19,508 bases of DNA from an uncultured Mycoplasmatota bacterium (lineage in GTDB: Bacteria > Bacillota_I > Bacilli_A > RF39 > UBA660), in assembly GCA_900546745.1 (NCBI GenBank), contig URDT01000022.1, positions 1-19,508 on the forward strand, read 5' to 3'. Under the pieces are notes generated by a model. The model searched no databases, was not told the DNA's origin, and saw only the letters and a program-made list of their open reading frames with translations. This document shows, piece after piece, positions 13,522-19,508 of this stretch. How positions within the stretch are numbered: position 1 is the first letter of the stretch; every line of letters begins with the position of its first letter. Made by a program: the position numbers and the translations under genes.

Positions 13522-13803
13522 TCATGGGCTTTTTTGAACATTTTCTATTTCTTGTTTTAAAGCATCCACCATTTTTTGGAGTATAACAACAGTTTCCTCT
13601 GTACTTTTCATTGTATTAGGATTCTGTCTTTCTGCTTCTACTTGTTTATAAAAAGCATTGGTACAAAGGATCTGGGCAACTAACATCAACCAGTTTCCTA
13701 AAGATTTTTGTTGATTTGCTGTCGTATCATCAATTAATAAATATCCAACTGCTACAGCGCTCAATGTAAATAATTTAGGAGGAATATCAGGTATTATGCG
13801 CAT
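13522..13803 (-). CDS. small membrane protein of unknown function
   Basis: 93 residues. PPKLFTLSAVAVGYLLIDD (8-26) and GNWLMLVAQILCTNAFY (36-52) are two hydrophobic segments separated by a polar turn, forming a helical hairpin. The last 30 residues (TEETVVILQKMVDALKQEIE) predict a coiled coil. No catalytic motif is visible. AAAGGAGGG lies 6 nt before the ATG, a strong ribosome binding site. It is flanked by the ddl terminator upstream and the tRNA promoter downstream, with no obvious terminator of its own. No function can be assigned. Confidence 0.7.
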   Translation of the reverse strand: MRIIPDIPPKLFTLSAVAVGYLLIDDTTANQQKSLGNWLMLVAQILCTNAFYKQVEAERQNPNTMKSTEETVVILQKMVDALKQEIENVQKSP

Positions 13804-13834
13804 ATGATCCCTCCTTTATAAAATCTTATGAAAC

Positions 13835-13860
13835 AAAAAAACAGAAATTTACATTCCTGT
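13835..13860 (-). terminator. intrinsic terminator after ddl
   Basis: An 8-bp stem with one G-U (ACAGGAAT/ATTTCTGT), loop GTAA, seven T. The ddl stop codon TAA lies at the loop. Confidence 0.85.
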
Positions 13861-15048
13861 CTTATTTTTCATTCCTTTTGAACCATTAAAAGTACTTAAA
13901 ATATTACTTTCAAAACTAGTTGTCTTTTTAGAACTATCTTTATACCCTTTAATAGCTATCTTAATCATATCATCTAATAATGTTTGATAATTCTTTCCTA
14001 GTGGCTTCCACATATAGAATGATAAACTACCTGGAATTGTATTTGGTTCATTTACAAACACTTCTTTTGTTTCCTTATTAATTAAAAAGTCAATTCTTGC
14101 AACACCACTTAAATTTAAAGAACGGAATGTTTTTAAAGATAATTCTTTTACCTTTTTCTCTAAATCTTTATCAATTCTAGCAGGAATAACCATTTCACTA
14201 TTGGACATTTTACCACTGTTATTGATTTTCTTACCAGCTTTTCCCTTACCAGATCCGATATATTTATCTTCGTAAGTTAAAAAATCATTTTTTGTTAGCA
14301 TTTCAGCAATCGCACTTGTTTCAGCAAATTCATAATTTCCCAGTACTGCACAATTCACTTCTAATAAATTAGGAATTGTTTGTTCCACTACGATTTTTTT
14401 ATCATATTTGATTGCTTCGTTGATACATTTATCAATTTCCTTTTCAGTTTTTGCTACAGTAATACCAATACTACTTCCTAATTTAGCAGGTTTTACAATA
14501 ACAGGATAACCTATTTCTTTAATTTCTTTTAAAATTTTATTAGAATCACTTAAATATTCTGTATCATAGAACCAAGTATATTTTGGAACTGGAATATGAT
14601 CACTTTCCATTACTTGCTTCATCACTACTTTATCTTGACCTAAAGAAGCTCCTAAAATATCAGATCCTACATATGGAATACCAATCATATCTAAGTATCC
14701 AGCTAAAGAACCATCTTCAGCTCCTTTTCCATGAACAATTGGAAAAGCAACATCTAATGTAGCTACAGTTTTTCTAAATAATCCTTTTGTTGATTGTAAA
14801 CAAAATCCCTCTTCTGTTTTTACTAAAGTTACTTTCTTAGCATATTTTTTTAAAGAATCAAAATCTTTATAAACATCCATTTCCATCAACATTTTTCCTG
14901 TATACCAAATACGATCTTTACTAATATAAATTGGAATAATATCGTATTTTTCTTGATCAATATAGTTCATTGCTTGAACAGCAGAAATAATACTAATTTC
15001 GTGTTCTACTGTTTCTCCTCCAAAAATTACACCAACTTTAATCTTCAT
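13849..15048 (-). CDS. ddl: D-alanine--D-alanine ligase
   Basis: 399 residues; an ATP-grasp ligase that makes D-Ala-D-Ala for peptidoglycan. GGETVEHEIS holds Glu15-His16. HGKGAEDGS is at 106-114 and KLGSSIG at 189-195. The omega loop YEDKY ends with Lys262-Tyr263, matching Lys215-Tyr216 of E. coli DdlB. This points to dipeptide rather than D-Ala-D-lactate synthesis. VARID (316-320) and NEPNT (333-337) give the Mg and substrate residues. A C-terminal basic tail of about 30 residues is extra. An upstream frame start at 15093 would overlap murF; ATG 15048 with AAAGAG ahead, 13 nt after the murF stop, fits the family start. Confidence 0.92.
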   Translation of the reverse strand: MKIKVGVIFGGETVEHEISIISAVQAMNYIDQEKYDIIPIYISKDRIWYTGKMLMEMDVYKDFDSLKKYAKKVTLVKTEEGFCLQSTKGLFRKTVATLDVAFPIVHGKGAEDGSLAGYLDMIGIPYVGSDILGASLGQDKVVMKQVMESDHIPVPKYTWFYDTEYLSDSNKILKEIKEIGYPVIVKPAKLGSSIGITVAKTEKEIDKCINEAIKYDKKIVVEQTIPNLLEVNCAVLGNYEFAETSAIAEMLTKNDFLTYEDKYIGSGKGKAGKKINNSGKMSNSEMVIPARIDKDLEKKVKELSLKTFRSLNLSGVARIDFLINKETKEVFVNEPNTIPGSLSFYMWKPLGKNYQTLLDDMIKIAIKGYKDSSKKTTSFESNILSTFNGSKGMKNKTGM

Positions 15049-15061
15049 ATTATCACTCTTT

Positions 15062-16660
15062 CTACTTCTCATTAAATATATCTGGTAAATCATTTTCTAA
15101 CAATACATAAGTTTCTTTATCCGCTAACGAACGCATCATTGGAAATGCTTCTTTTACATCATTAATTACATAAATACGTTTTTTATCGAATTTTTTACTA
15201 ATAATTCCATCATAAATATCTTTTGTTTGTTTTTTACCAACTAAAATCACTTCATCAACATGATCGGCAATTTGTCTACCAAACTCATAGTTTAATTCTT
15301 GTTGTTTTGTTCCTAATTCAATCATTCCAGGTGTTACAACAATTCGTTTACCTGGCATCATTTTTAATACCTCTAGTGCCATTTTAGCGCCAACAGGATT
15401 AGAATTATATGCATCATCTATTATATTAATATTGCCACTTTTTTTAAGTTCTAAACGGTGTTCAACAGGATTTACCTTTTTTACACCAACTTGAAGTTGT
15501 TCAATACTAATTCCAAGTTCTTTTCCTAAAGCAATAGCGGCTAAAATATTATAAACATTAGCTTGTCCCAATAATTTTGTTTCAAATTTATATTTTTTCT
15601 TATCACCTTTAAAAATGCAATCAAATGTTGTTCCAGTATGGCTTAATTTAATATTGGTTGCTCGAACATCAACATCAGCATTTTCAATTCCAATCCAAAC
15701 AATTTTACAATTATTTTTTAAATGGTAATTTCTTTGTAATTCATCATCACCATTTAAAATACCAATACCATCAGATGGTAATGATTCAATTAGTTCAAAT
15801 TTACCTTTTTGAATATTTTCTTGAGAACCGAAACTTTCTAAATGAGCAGTTCCTATTTTTGTTAAAATTCCATAAGTAGGATGGACAAAGTCACATAAAT
15901 ATTGGACTTCACCTCTTTTAAAAGCTCCCATTTCAGCAATAAAATAATCAGTGAATTTATCTAAATAATTATTAATTGTAATAGTAAGTCCAACAGGTGT
16001 ATTAAAATTTTTAGGAGTTGGTAAAGCATTATATTTTACATTTAAAACATCACTTAAAATATTTTTACTGCTTGTCTTTCCATAACTTCCAGTAATTCCA
16101 ATTACTTTTAAATTGGACATACTTTTCAATTTTTTTTGTGCTTTTCTTTTAAAACGATATGACAATAACTTTTCAATTGGTGTGTTGATTAAACTTGTAA
16201 TAAATGTTACAAAATAACATAAATAAATCATTGCTCCAATGATTAAATAATATTGATTTAAATCATCTTCTCTAAAATTGAAATACATCCATAAAATTGG
16301 AAGTAAATATAAAATTGTTTGTGTGGTAAATAATCTTTTTACTCTTGCCGTTATTTTTAATTCCAATTTGGATTGTTCCGTTTTTCTTTCCTTTAAATAT
16401 AAAAGTGTGAATACCATATAGAAAATAATAAAGAATATCATCAACCATATAGAATCCAAATGAATAAAGTTAAAAATAATAAAACATAAGAACAAAATAT
16501 CTAGACTGACAAATACCTGTTTTTTATTTTTAAAAATCCATTTAAGGTAACGATTTCCTTCGTTATACCAATTTTGTTGTAACATATGAAATGTCTTTTT
16601 TGTTTTAAAATAAGTATAAATTGCAGGAATTAATAAAGATATAATAAATTTTAGTTTCAT
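15062..16660 (-). CDS. murF: MurF-type Mur ligase with N-terminal membrane domain
   Basis: 532 residues. Residues 1-160 hold about five hydrophobic segments (4-17, 49-67, 71-89, 113-127, 138-158) in place of the usual MurF N-terminal UDP-MurNAc-binding domain. The ligase part follows: P loop ITGSYGKTSS (189-198), NFNTPVG (218-224), AEMGA (242-246), NGDD (303-306), GQANVYN (365-371), EHRLEL (400-405) and IIDDAYNSNP (413-422). MurF adds D-Ala-D-Ala to UDP-MurNAc-tripeptide. With ddl next, the reaction is clear, but the membrane fusion is unusual. AGAGGAG precedes the ATG; the gene starts 4 nt after the hydrolase. Confidence 0.88.
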   Translation of the reverse strand: MKLKFIISLLIPAIYTYFKTKKTFHMLQQNWYNEGNRYLKWIFKNKKQVFVSLDILFLCFIIFNFIHLDSIWLMIFFIIFYMVFTLLYLKERKTEQSKLELKITARVKRLFTTQTILYLLPILWMYFNFREDDLNQYYLIIGAMIYLCYFVTFITSLINTPIEKLLSYRFKRKAQKKLKSMSNLKVIGITGSYGKTSSKNILSDVLNVKYNALPTPKNFNTPVGLTITINNYLDKFTDYFIAEMGAFKRGEVQYLCDFVHPTYGILTKIGTAHLESFGSQENIQKGKFELIESLPSDGIGILNGDDELQRNYHLKNNCKIVWIGIENADVDVRATNIKLSHTGTTFDCIFKGDKKKYKFETKLLGQANVYNILAAIALGKELGISIEQLQVGVKKVNPVEHRLELKKSGNINIIDDAYNSNPVGAKMALEVLKMMPGKRIVVTPGMIELGTKQQELNYEFGRQIADHVDEVILVGKKQTKDIYDGIISKKFDKKRIYVINDVKEAFPMMRSLADKETYVLLENDLPDIFNEK

Positions 16661-16664
16661 AAAA

Positions 16665-17402
16665 TCACTCCTCTTTTAGAAAACTATCTAATACTCTAAT
16701 AGTTTGATTTAGCCTTTCTAGATAGGCATAGTGAGTACAGCCTTCATAAATAACAACACCAGAATCAGGAATCAATTTTTCTAATTCGTAAGCTTCTTCT
16801 ACTGGTAATGCTTCATCTTCTGTTCCCCAAATAATCAGTGTTGGGCACTGAATTTTGGAAACCTCATTTGTAATATCATAGTTTACTGTCTTTACTAGTA
16901 TTTCTCTCATTTTAGGAGAGGCGTTACGATAATCAACTGATCCAATATGTTTTTTTGCAAATTCTTCTAATTGATTCAAACCAGGGACTTTTTTTAATTG
17001 TTTCAGCATTTTTGTTTTGAAAGATATTTTCTTAATTTCTTGTTTAAAAGCACTAGCTAATAAAACCAATTTTTTTACAGGGTATTTACTGGCATATAGT
17101 AAACTAATTTTACCCCCAAAAGAATGACCAATTAATATTGGATTCGTAACATTTAAATAATCTAACAATCCTTTTACAATTTCCACAAAATCAGGAACTT
17201 CTAAAATTTCTTCCGGTTCCTCACTAAGACCGTGTCCTGGTAAATCCAAAATAACGATATCATTGGTATCTTGAAAAGCATTTCCTAATGGTTGCATCAT
17301 TTCAATATTTTGACCCCAACCATGTAGCAATACTATTGTATTTTTAGATTTTGTTCCATATCTTACATAATTAATGTTAATATTACGAATCTTAATTAAC
17401 AT
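16665..17402 (-). CDS. alpha/beta hydrolase
   Basis: 245 residues, complete alpha/beta-hydrolase fold. Oxyanion-hole HGWG at 27-30, nucleophile elbow GHSFGG with Ser94 at 92-97, acid Asp196 in WGTEDEALP and His224 in CTHYAYLE. The catalytic triad is intact. No signal peptide, so cytosolic. First gene of the operon with murF and ddl (4-nt gap to murF), which suggests a role in wall or lipid precursor metabolism, but the substrate is not evident; esterase or acyl-transfer activity is as likely as peptidase. The start ATG has AAGGTGATGGT ahead, the same 11 nt as mutL. Confidence 0.85.
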   Translation of the reverse strand: MLIKIRNININYVRYGTKSKNTIVLLHGWGQNIEMMQPLGNAFQDTNDIVILDLPGHGLSEEPEEILEVPDFVEIVKGLLDYLNVTNPILIGHSFGGKISLLYASKYPVKKLVLLASAFKQEIKKISFKTKMLKQLKKVPGLNQLEEFAKKHIGSVDYRNASPKMREILVKTVNYDITNEVSKIQCPTLIIWGTEDEALPVEEAYELEKLIPDSGVVIYEGCTHYAYLERLNQTIRVLDSFLKEE

Positions 17403-17418
17403 ACCATCACCTTACACC

Positions 17419-17447
17419 ATTATAACATTGATTGTTTTTTTTGAAAA
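17419..17447 (-). promoter_or_regulatory. promoter of the hydrolase-murF-ddl operon
   Basis: -35 TTTTCA (17447-17442), 17-nt spacer, -10 TATAAT (17424-17419) preceded by TGT (extended -10). The start is near 17412, giving a leader of about 10 nt. Confidence 0.65.
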
Positions 17448-17450
17448 TGA

Positions 17451-17464
17451 AAATTCATGAATTT
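17451..17464. repeat. 14-bp perfect palindrome upstream of the cell-wall operon promoter
   Basis: AAATTCATGAATTT reads the same on both strands and lies 4 nt upstream of the -35 box (17442-17447). The position would suit an activator or repressor dimer; in AT-rich DNA chance remains possible. Confidence 0.4.
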
Positions 17465-17466
17465 AT

Positions 17467-17498
17467 AAAAAAAACAAAATAATTATTCCATATTTTGT
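17467..17498 (-). terminator. intrinsic terminator after the CxxC protein gene
   Basis: An 8-bp stem ACAAAATA/TATTTTGT, 9-nt loop containing the stop codon, then eight T. Confidence 0.82.
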
Positions 17499-17818
17499 CT
17501 TTTTAAAATTTTTATCTTTCTAGAACAAATCGAATTATCCCAATCCAATTGACCCTGTTTTGTCAAAACAACAATTTTTTTACACTTTGGGCAACGAATA
17601 AGACGGTAATCAGCATGTTCTTTCATGGATGGAATTAATTTATCCGTTTGAAAGAAATAACCAATTTCTTGAAAAGTGTCATGATCACAAATTTCATCAT
17701 AATATTTTTTGATGAGATCTTTTTGATATTGAATATACATTTGTCTTTCCAATTTGTTCATACTGTAAGTGAAACCTTTTAATTGTTTCATTTGTTTTAA
17801 AAATACATTATATTCCAA
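17483..17818 (-). CDS. hypothetical protein with C-terminal CPKC zinc-ribbon-like motif
   Basis: 111 residues, not recognised. The N-terminal 60 residues are helical (FLKQMKQLKG, MNKLERQMYIQYQKDLIKKYY). The C-terminal part has RCPKCKKIVVL (75-85) and a later Cys (ICSRK), suggesting a small zinc-binding knuckle, with one of the usual four Cys missing. The start is TTG at 17818, supported by AAGGGGAAG about 6 nt upstream; the next in-frame Met, residue 7 or later, lacks such a site. It lies between the khpA terminator and its own terminator; no clear -10/-35 is visible ahead. Confidence 0.65.
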   Translation of the reverse strand: MEYNVFLKQMKQLKGFTYSMNKLERQMYIQYQKDLIKKYYDEICDHDTFQEIGYFFQTDKLIPSMKEHADYRLIRCPKCKKIVVLTKQGQLDWDNSICSRKIKILKRQNME

Positions 17819-17839
17819 TATAACTTCCCCTTTCCAAAT

Positions 17840-17862
17840 AAAAAAAGAAGTAAAAACTTCTT
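17840..17862 (-). terminator. intrinsic terminator after rpsP-khpA
   Basis: A 7-bp stem AAGAAGT/ACTTCTT, loop of four T, run of seven T. The khpA stop codon abuts the 5' arm. Confidence 0.85.
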
Positions 17863-18108
17863 CTAAAATGAATCGACGTTAATTTTTACTTTCTTCTCAT
17901 TATTAATATATGCAGAAGATTGGACTAATGTTCTAATTGCATTAATAGTATTTCCATTTCTTCCAATTAAAGTGCCCATATCTTCATCACTAACTAATAT
18001 TTGAATTATAATATATTCGTCTTCATCATCAAATTTCTTTACAGATACCATATCTGGTTGTTTTACAAGATTTTTCACCAAATAATCAGTAAAAGCTACT
18101 AATTCCAT
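17863..18108 (-). CDS. khpA: KH-domain RNA-binding protein KhpA
   Basis: 81 residues; a single KH domain with the RNA-binding GXXG loop IGRNGNTINAIRTLV (48-62, Gly49-Arg-Asn-Gly52). Preceding LVSDEDMGTL is typical. KhpA forms a complex with KhpB/Jag and affects cell division and mRNA fate in Gram-positives. An ATG at 18141 would add 11 residues and overlap rpsP; ATG 18108, 1 nt after the rpsP stop, agrees with family starts (MELVxFxxYLVKNLV) and has AAGGT ahead. rpsP-khpA is a conserved pair. Confidence 0.93.
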   Translation of the reverse strand: MELVAFTDYLVKNLVKQPDMVSVKKFDDEDEYIIIQILVSDEDMGTLIGRNGNTINAIRTLVQSSAYINNEKKVKINVDSF

Positions 18109-18109
18109 A

Positions 18110-18391
18110 CTATTTACCTTCTTTAGTAGATTTAGATTCATGATAAGCTTTCATGATTCCTTGTTTACTAAGTAAATCTCTAACTGTATCTGTTGGGATA
18201 GCTCCTTGATTTAACCATTTTAAAGCTACTTCACTATTAATTTTGATTTCAGATGGTTCCATAATAGGATTATAAGTACCAACGATTTCAATAAATTTTC
18301 CATCTCTTGGACTTCTTGAATCAGCTGCTACAATACGATAAAATGGTCTTTTTTTAGCTCCCATTCTTTTAAGTCTTAACTTAACTGCCAT
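18110..18391 (-). CDS. rpsP: 30S ribosomal protein bS16
   Basis: 93 residues; the whole sequence fits bS16: MAVKLRLKRMGAKKRPFYRI at the start, then ADSRSPRDGKFIE and GTYNP, plus LKWLNQGAIPTDTVRDLLS near 58-76. It binds 16S rRNA in the body of the small subunit during assembly. AGGAGGT is placed well before the ATG. The promoter ahead is near consensus. In many Firmicutes rimM and trmD follow khpA; here a terminator comes instead, so the operon is shortened. Confidence 0.97.
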   Translation of the reverse strand: MAVKLRLKRMGAKKRPFYRIVAADSRSPRDGKFIEIVGTYNPIMEPSEIKINSEVALKWLNQGAIPTDTVRDLLSKQGIMKAYHESKSTKEGK

Positions 18392-18414
18392 ACTATACCT
18401 CCTGCTCTATCAGT

Positions 18415-18443
18415 ATATTATCACGCTTTTAATAATATGTCAA
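18415..18443 (-). promoter_or_regulatory. strong promoter of rpsP-khpA
   Basis: Consensus -35 TTGACA (18443-18438), 17-nt spacer, extended -10 TGA-TAATAT (box 18420-18415). The -35 overlaps the stop codon of the upstream TPR gene. Confidence 0.85.
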
Positions 18444-18459
18444 CCTTTTTTTGTTGACA
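18438..18459. repeat. 7-bp inverted repeat over the TPR stop codon and the rpsP -35 box
   Basis: Arms TGTCAAC (18438-18444) and GTTGACA (18453-18459), 8-nt spacer. In the minus-strand transcript it is a hairpin with an A-rich loop and no U-run, so it is not a standard terminator. One arm is the rpsP -35. Confidence 0.55.
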
Positions 18460-19508
18460 GTGTTTTGGTTAATACTTTATTTTTAATTTCTTGATACTCT
18501 GTTGGGTAATCATTTGAAAAATCATATGAAACATCCATTAACATTAAAAGTAATTGTCTGAAAGCTAAAGTATTAGAACTATCTGAATTTAGTACAGTTT
18601 CTAATCGATCATATTTCAAAATTCCATCTTTTTTATGATGTTCATCATACATTTCTAAATAATATTTTAGTTTCAATTCAGAAACAGCTAATTTGTAATC
18701 TGAATTTAAGCATTCATAAATTGTAGTTTCTTTTTCTTTCTTTGGTTTTACATTTTTATTATTTTTACTATTACTTCTAGTCATAGTTCCAGAAATAATC
18801 TTTGTTTTTTCAGAATGATTTTGTTTTTCCGTAGATTTTTCTACTGGTAAAACAAGTTTTCTTGTTCTTTTTTGTTCTATTTCTACTATCTGATTTTTAT
18901 TTTCCAAATAAGATTCCATATCATCAATTTCCCATTTAATTAATTCATCCCATTTTTGAATATTATAGTATTTTTGTTTTTTTAGAACTTCTTCTATTAA
19001 TTTTCTTTTTTGACGAATATCAATATTAGGGATTTGTTTTATAATTGCTACACAATTATTTTTAAAGTTTAATCTTTCATAAATTGCTGCTTTTATTAAT
19101 AAATATCTTTCTAAATCAATTTCATCTTTAAATGAATCTAAATACTCGACATCTTCTAGTTGAACAGTTCCTAAAAGAATTTTAGAACGAATTTGATTGA
19201 TTTTTTTTACTATTGTTTCATCTTCAATAGGATTGATATTTAGATTATTTTTTAAATATTTTACCCTTTTATAAATATAGTCTAATTGGTGTTGAATAAT
19301 TTCATTCTTCGGAAAGCGTTTTGCAATTTCAATTGCTTTTTCATATTCTCCTTGTTTAATATATATTGTAATTAATTGGCTTTGAATAACCTCGCTATCT
19401 GGATCATAATTTAAAAAAAGTTCTGCAGTTTCAATTCCTGTTTCATATTCTCCTTGTTTAATATATATTGTAATTAATTGACTTTGAATTGATTCACGAT
19501 TTGGAAAA
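18440..19508 (-). CDS. TPR-repeat protein, C-terminal part (5' end outside window)
   Basis: The frame ending at 18440 stays open to the window edge (first full codon at 19507), giving about 356 residues without a start. The ATG at 18919 is internal. The N-terminal visible part has two near-identical 34-residue units (IQSQLITIYIKQGEYE...), the canonical TPR length, and a third degenerate unit. A helical region (LERYLLIKAAIYERL, RQKRKLIEEVLKKQKYYN) follows, then a Lys/Ser/Asn-rich disordered linker (RKLVLPVEKSTEKQNHSEK). The end is a helical domain of about 100 residues (ELKLKYYLEMYDEHHKKDG). TPRs mediate protein contacts; no catalytic domain is visible. No terminator after the stop. Confidence 0.8.
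   Translation of the reverse strand, partial: FPNRESIQSQLITIYIKQGEYETGIETAELFLNYDPDSEVIQSQLITIYIKQGEYEKAIEIAKRFPKNEIIQHQLDYIYKRVKYLKNNLNINPIEDETIVKKINQIRSKILLGTVQLEDVEYLDSFKDEIDLERYLLIKAAIYERLNFKNNCVAIIKQIPNIDIRQKRKLIEEVLKKQKYYNIQKWDELIKWEIDDMESYLENKNQIVEIEQKRTRKLVLPVEKSTEKQNHSEKTKIISGTMTRSNSKNNKNVKPKKEKETTIYECLNSDYKLAVSELKLKYYLEMYDEHHKKDGILKYDRLETVLNSDSSNTLAFRQLLLMLMDVSYDFSNDYPTEYQEIKNKVLTKTLSTKKG
19323..19492 (-). repeat. tandem 102-nt repeat (34-residue TPR units)
   Basis: Two copies spaced exactly 102 nt: 19340-19387 and 19442-19489 are identical over 48 nt except for one G/A difference, and similarity extends to 19323 and 19425. Identity at DNA level is higher than TPR function needs, suggesting recent duplication or gene conversion. 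Further copies may lie beyond the window. Confidence 0.88.

Noticed and set aside
15049..15093. Longer ddl start
   Set aside because: It would overlap the end of murF and add 15 residues ahead of the conserved start of Ddl; no ribosome binding site.
18109..18141. Longer khpA start
   Set aside because: The added residues overlap rpsP and are not part of the KH domain; ATG 18108 has the site and the family start.
18440..18919. A separate 159-residue gene starting at ATG 18919
   Set aside because: The same frame is open upstream to the window edge with TPR-like sequence, and no ribosome binding site is seen before 18919; it is the C-terminal part of a larger gene.
1..19508. Mycoplasma-type genetic code (TGA = Trp)
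   Set aside because: TGA ends sigH and ymfH at sites bound to terminators, and Trp is encoded by TGG, so TGA is a stop.

Overview
The window is a very AT-rich stretch in which every supportable gene lies on the minus strand. It reads as a chromosomal segment of a low-GC Gram-positive bacterium (Bacillota/Bacilli). The evidence is the mrnC-rlmB-sigH order, a YmfF/YmfH peptidase pair, an RNase J relative, an endonuclease-type MutL, peptidoglycan genes (murF, ddl) and purine-rich Shine-Dalgarno sites. TGA is used as a stop codon (for example in sigH and ymfH), so the genetic code is standard and not the Mycoplasma code. Small intergenic gaps and a truncated S16 operon (no rimM or trmD after khpA) suggest a compact genome such as an uncultured gut Erysipelotrichales/RF39-like lineage. 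That placement is inference only.

Layout, from low to high coordinates (transcription runs right to left). 1-270: start of a type IV pilin-like gene with a strong promoter and a roughly 115-nt structured leader carrying an 11-G run and an attenuator-like set of hairpins. 343-2087: mrnC-rlmB-sigH operon. 2074-5843: operon of a DUF1016-N-like protein, deoD, ymfF and ymfH. 5957-7696: monocistronic RNase J paralogue with a wrecked metal site. 7703-9508: two zinc-ribbon membrane proteins (one TcaA/YvbJ-like, one polytopic). 9542-9704: a terminator preceded by only a tiny ORF, probably a gene remnant. 9754-11604: mutL. 11607-13307: ATP-grasp protein (R2K-like) followed by two small proteins of unknown function. 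13331-13505: tRNA-Lys(CTT) unit. 13522-13803: small membrane protein. 13835-17447: cell-wall operon of an alpha/beta hydrolase, a membrane-anchored MurF and Ddl. 17467-17818: CxxC protein. 17840-18443: rpsP-khpA. 18440-19508: 3' part of a TPR protein with near-identical 102-nt repeats that runs off the window.

Functions cover RNA maturation (MrnC, RlmB, RNase J-like, KhpA, S16), DNA repair (MutL), nucleoside salvage (DeoD), peptidoglycan precursor synthesis (MurF, Ddl) and envelope or stress functions (TcaA-like, pilin, SigH). The most noteworthy signals are the pilin leader; the loss of catalytic or metal-binding residues in the RNase J paralogue; the Asp204-to-Asn change in the nucleoside phosphorylase; perfect inverted repeats overlapping two promoters; the ATP-grasp three-gene locus; and the near-universal placement of stop codons inside or against the terminator hairpins. 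No mobile element, CRISPR array or phage gene was recognised.
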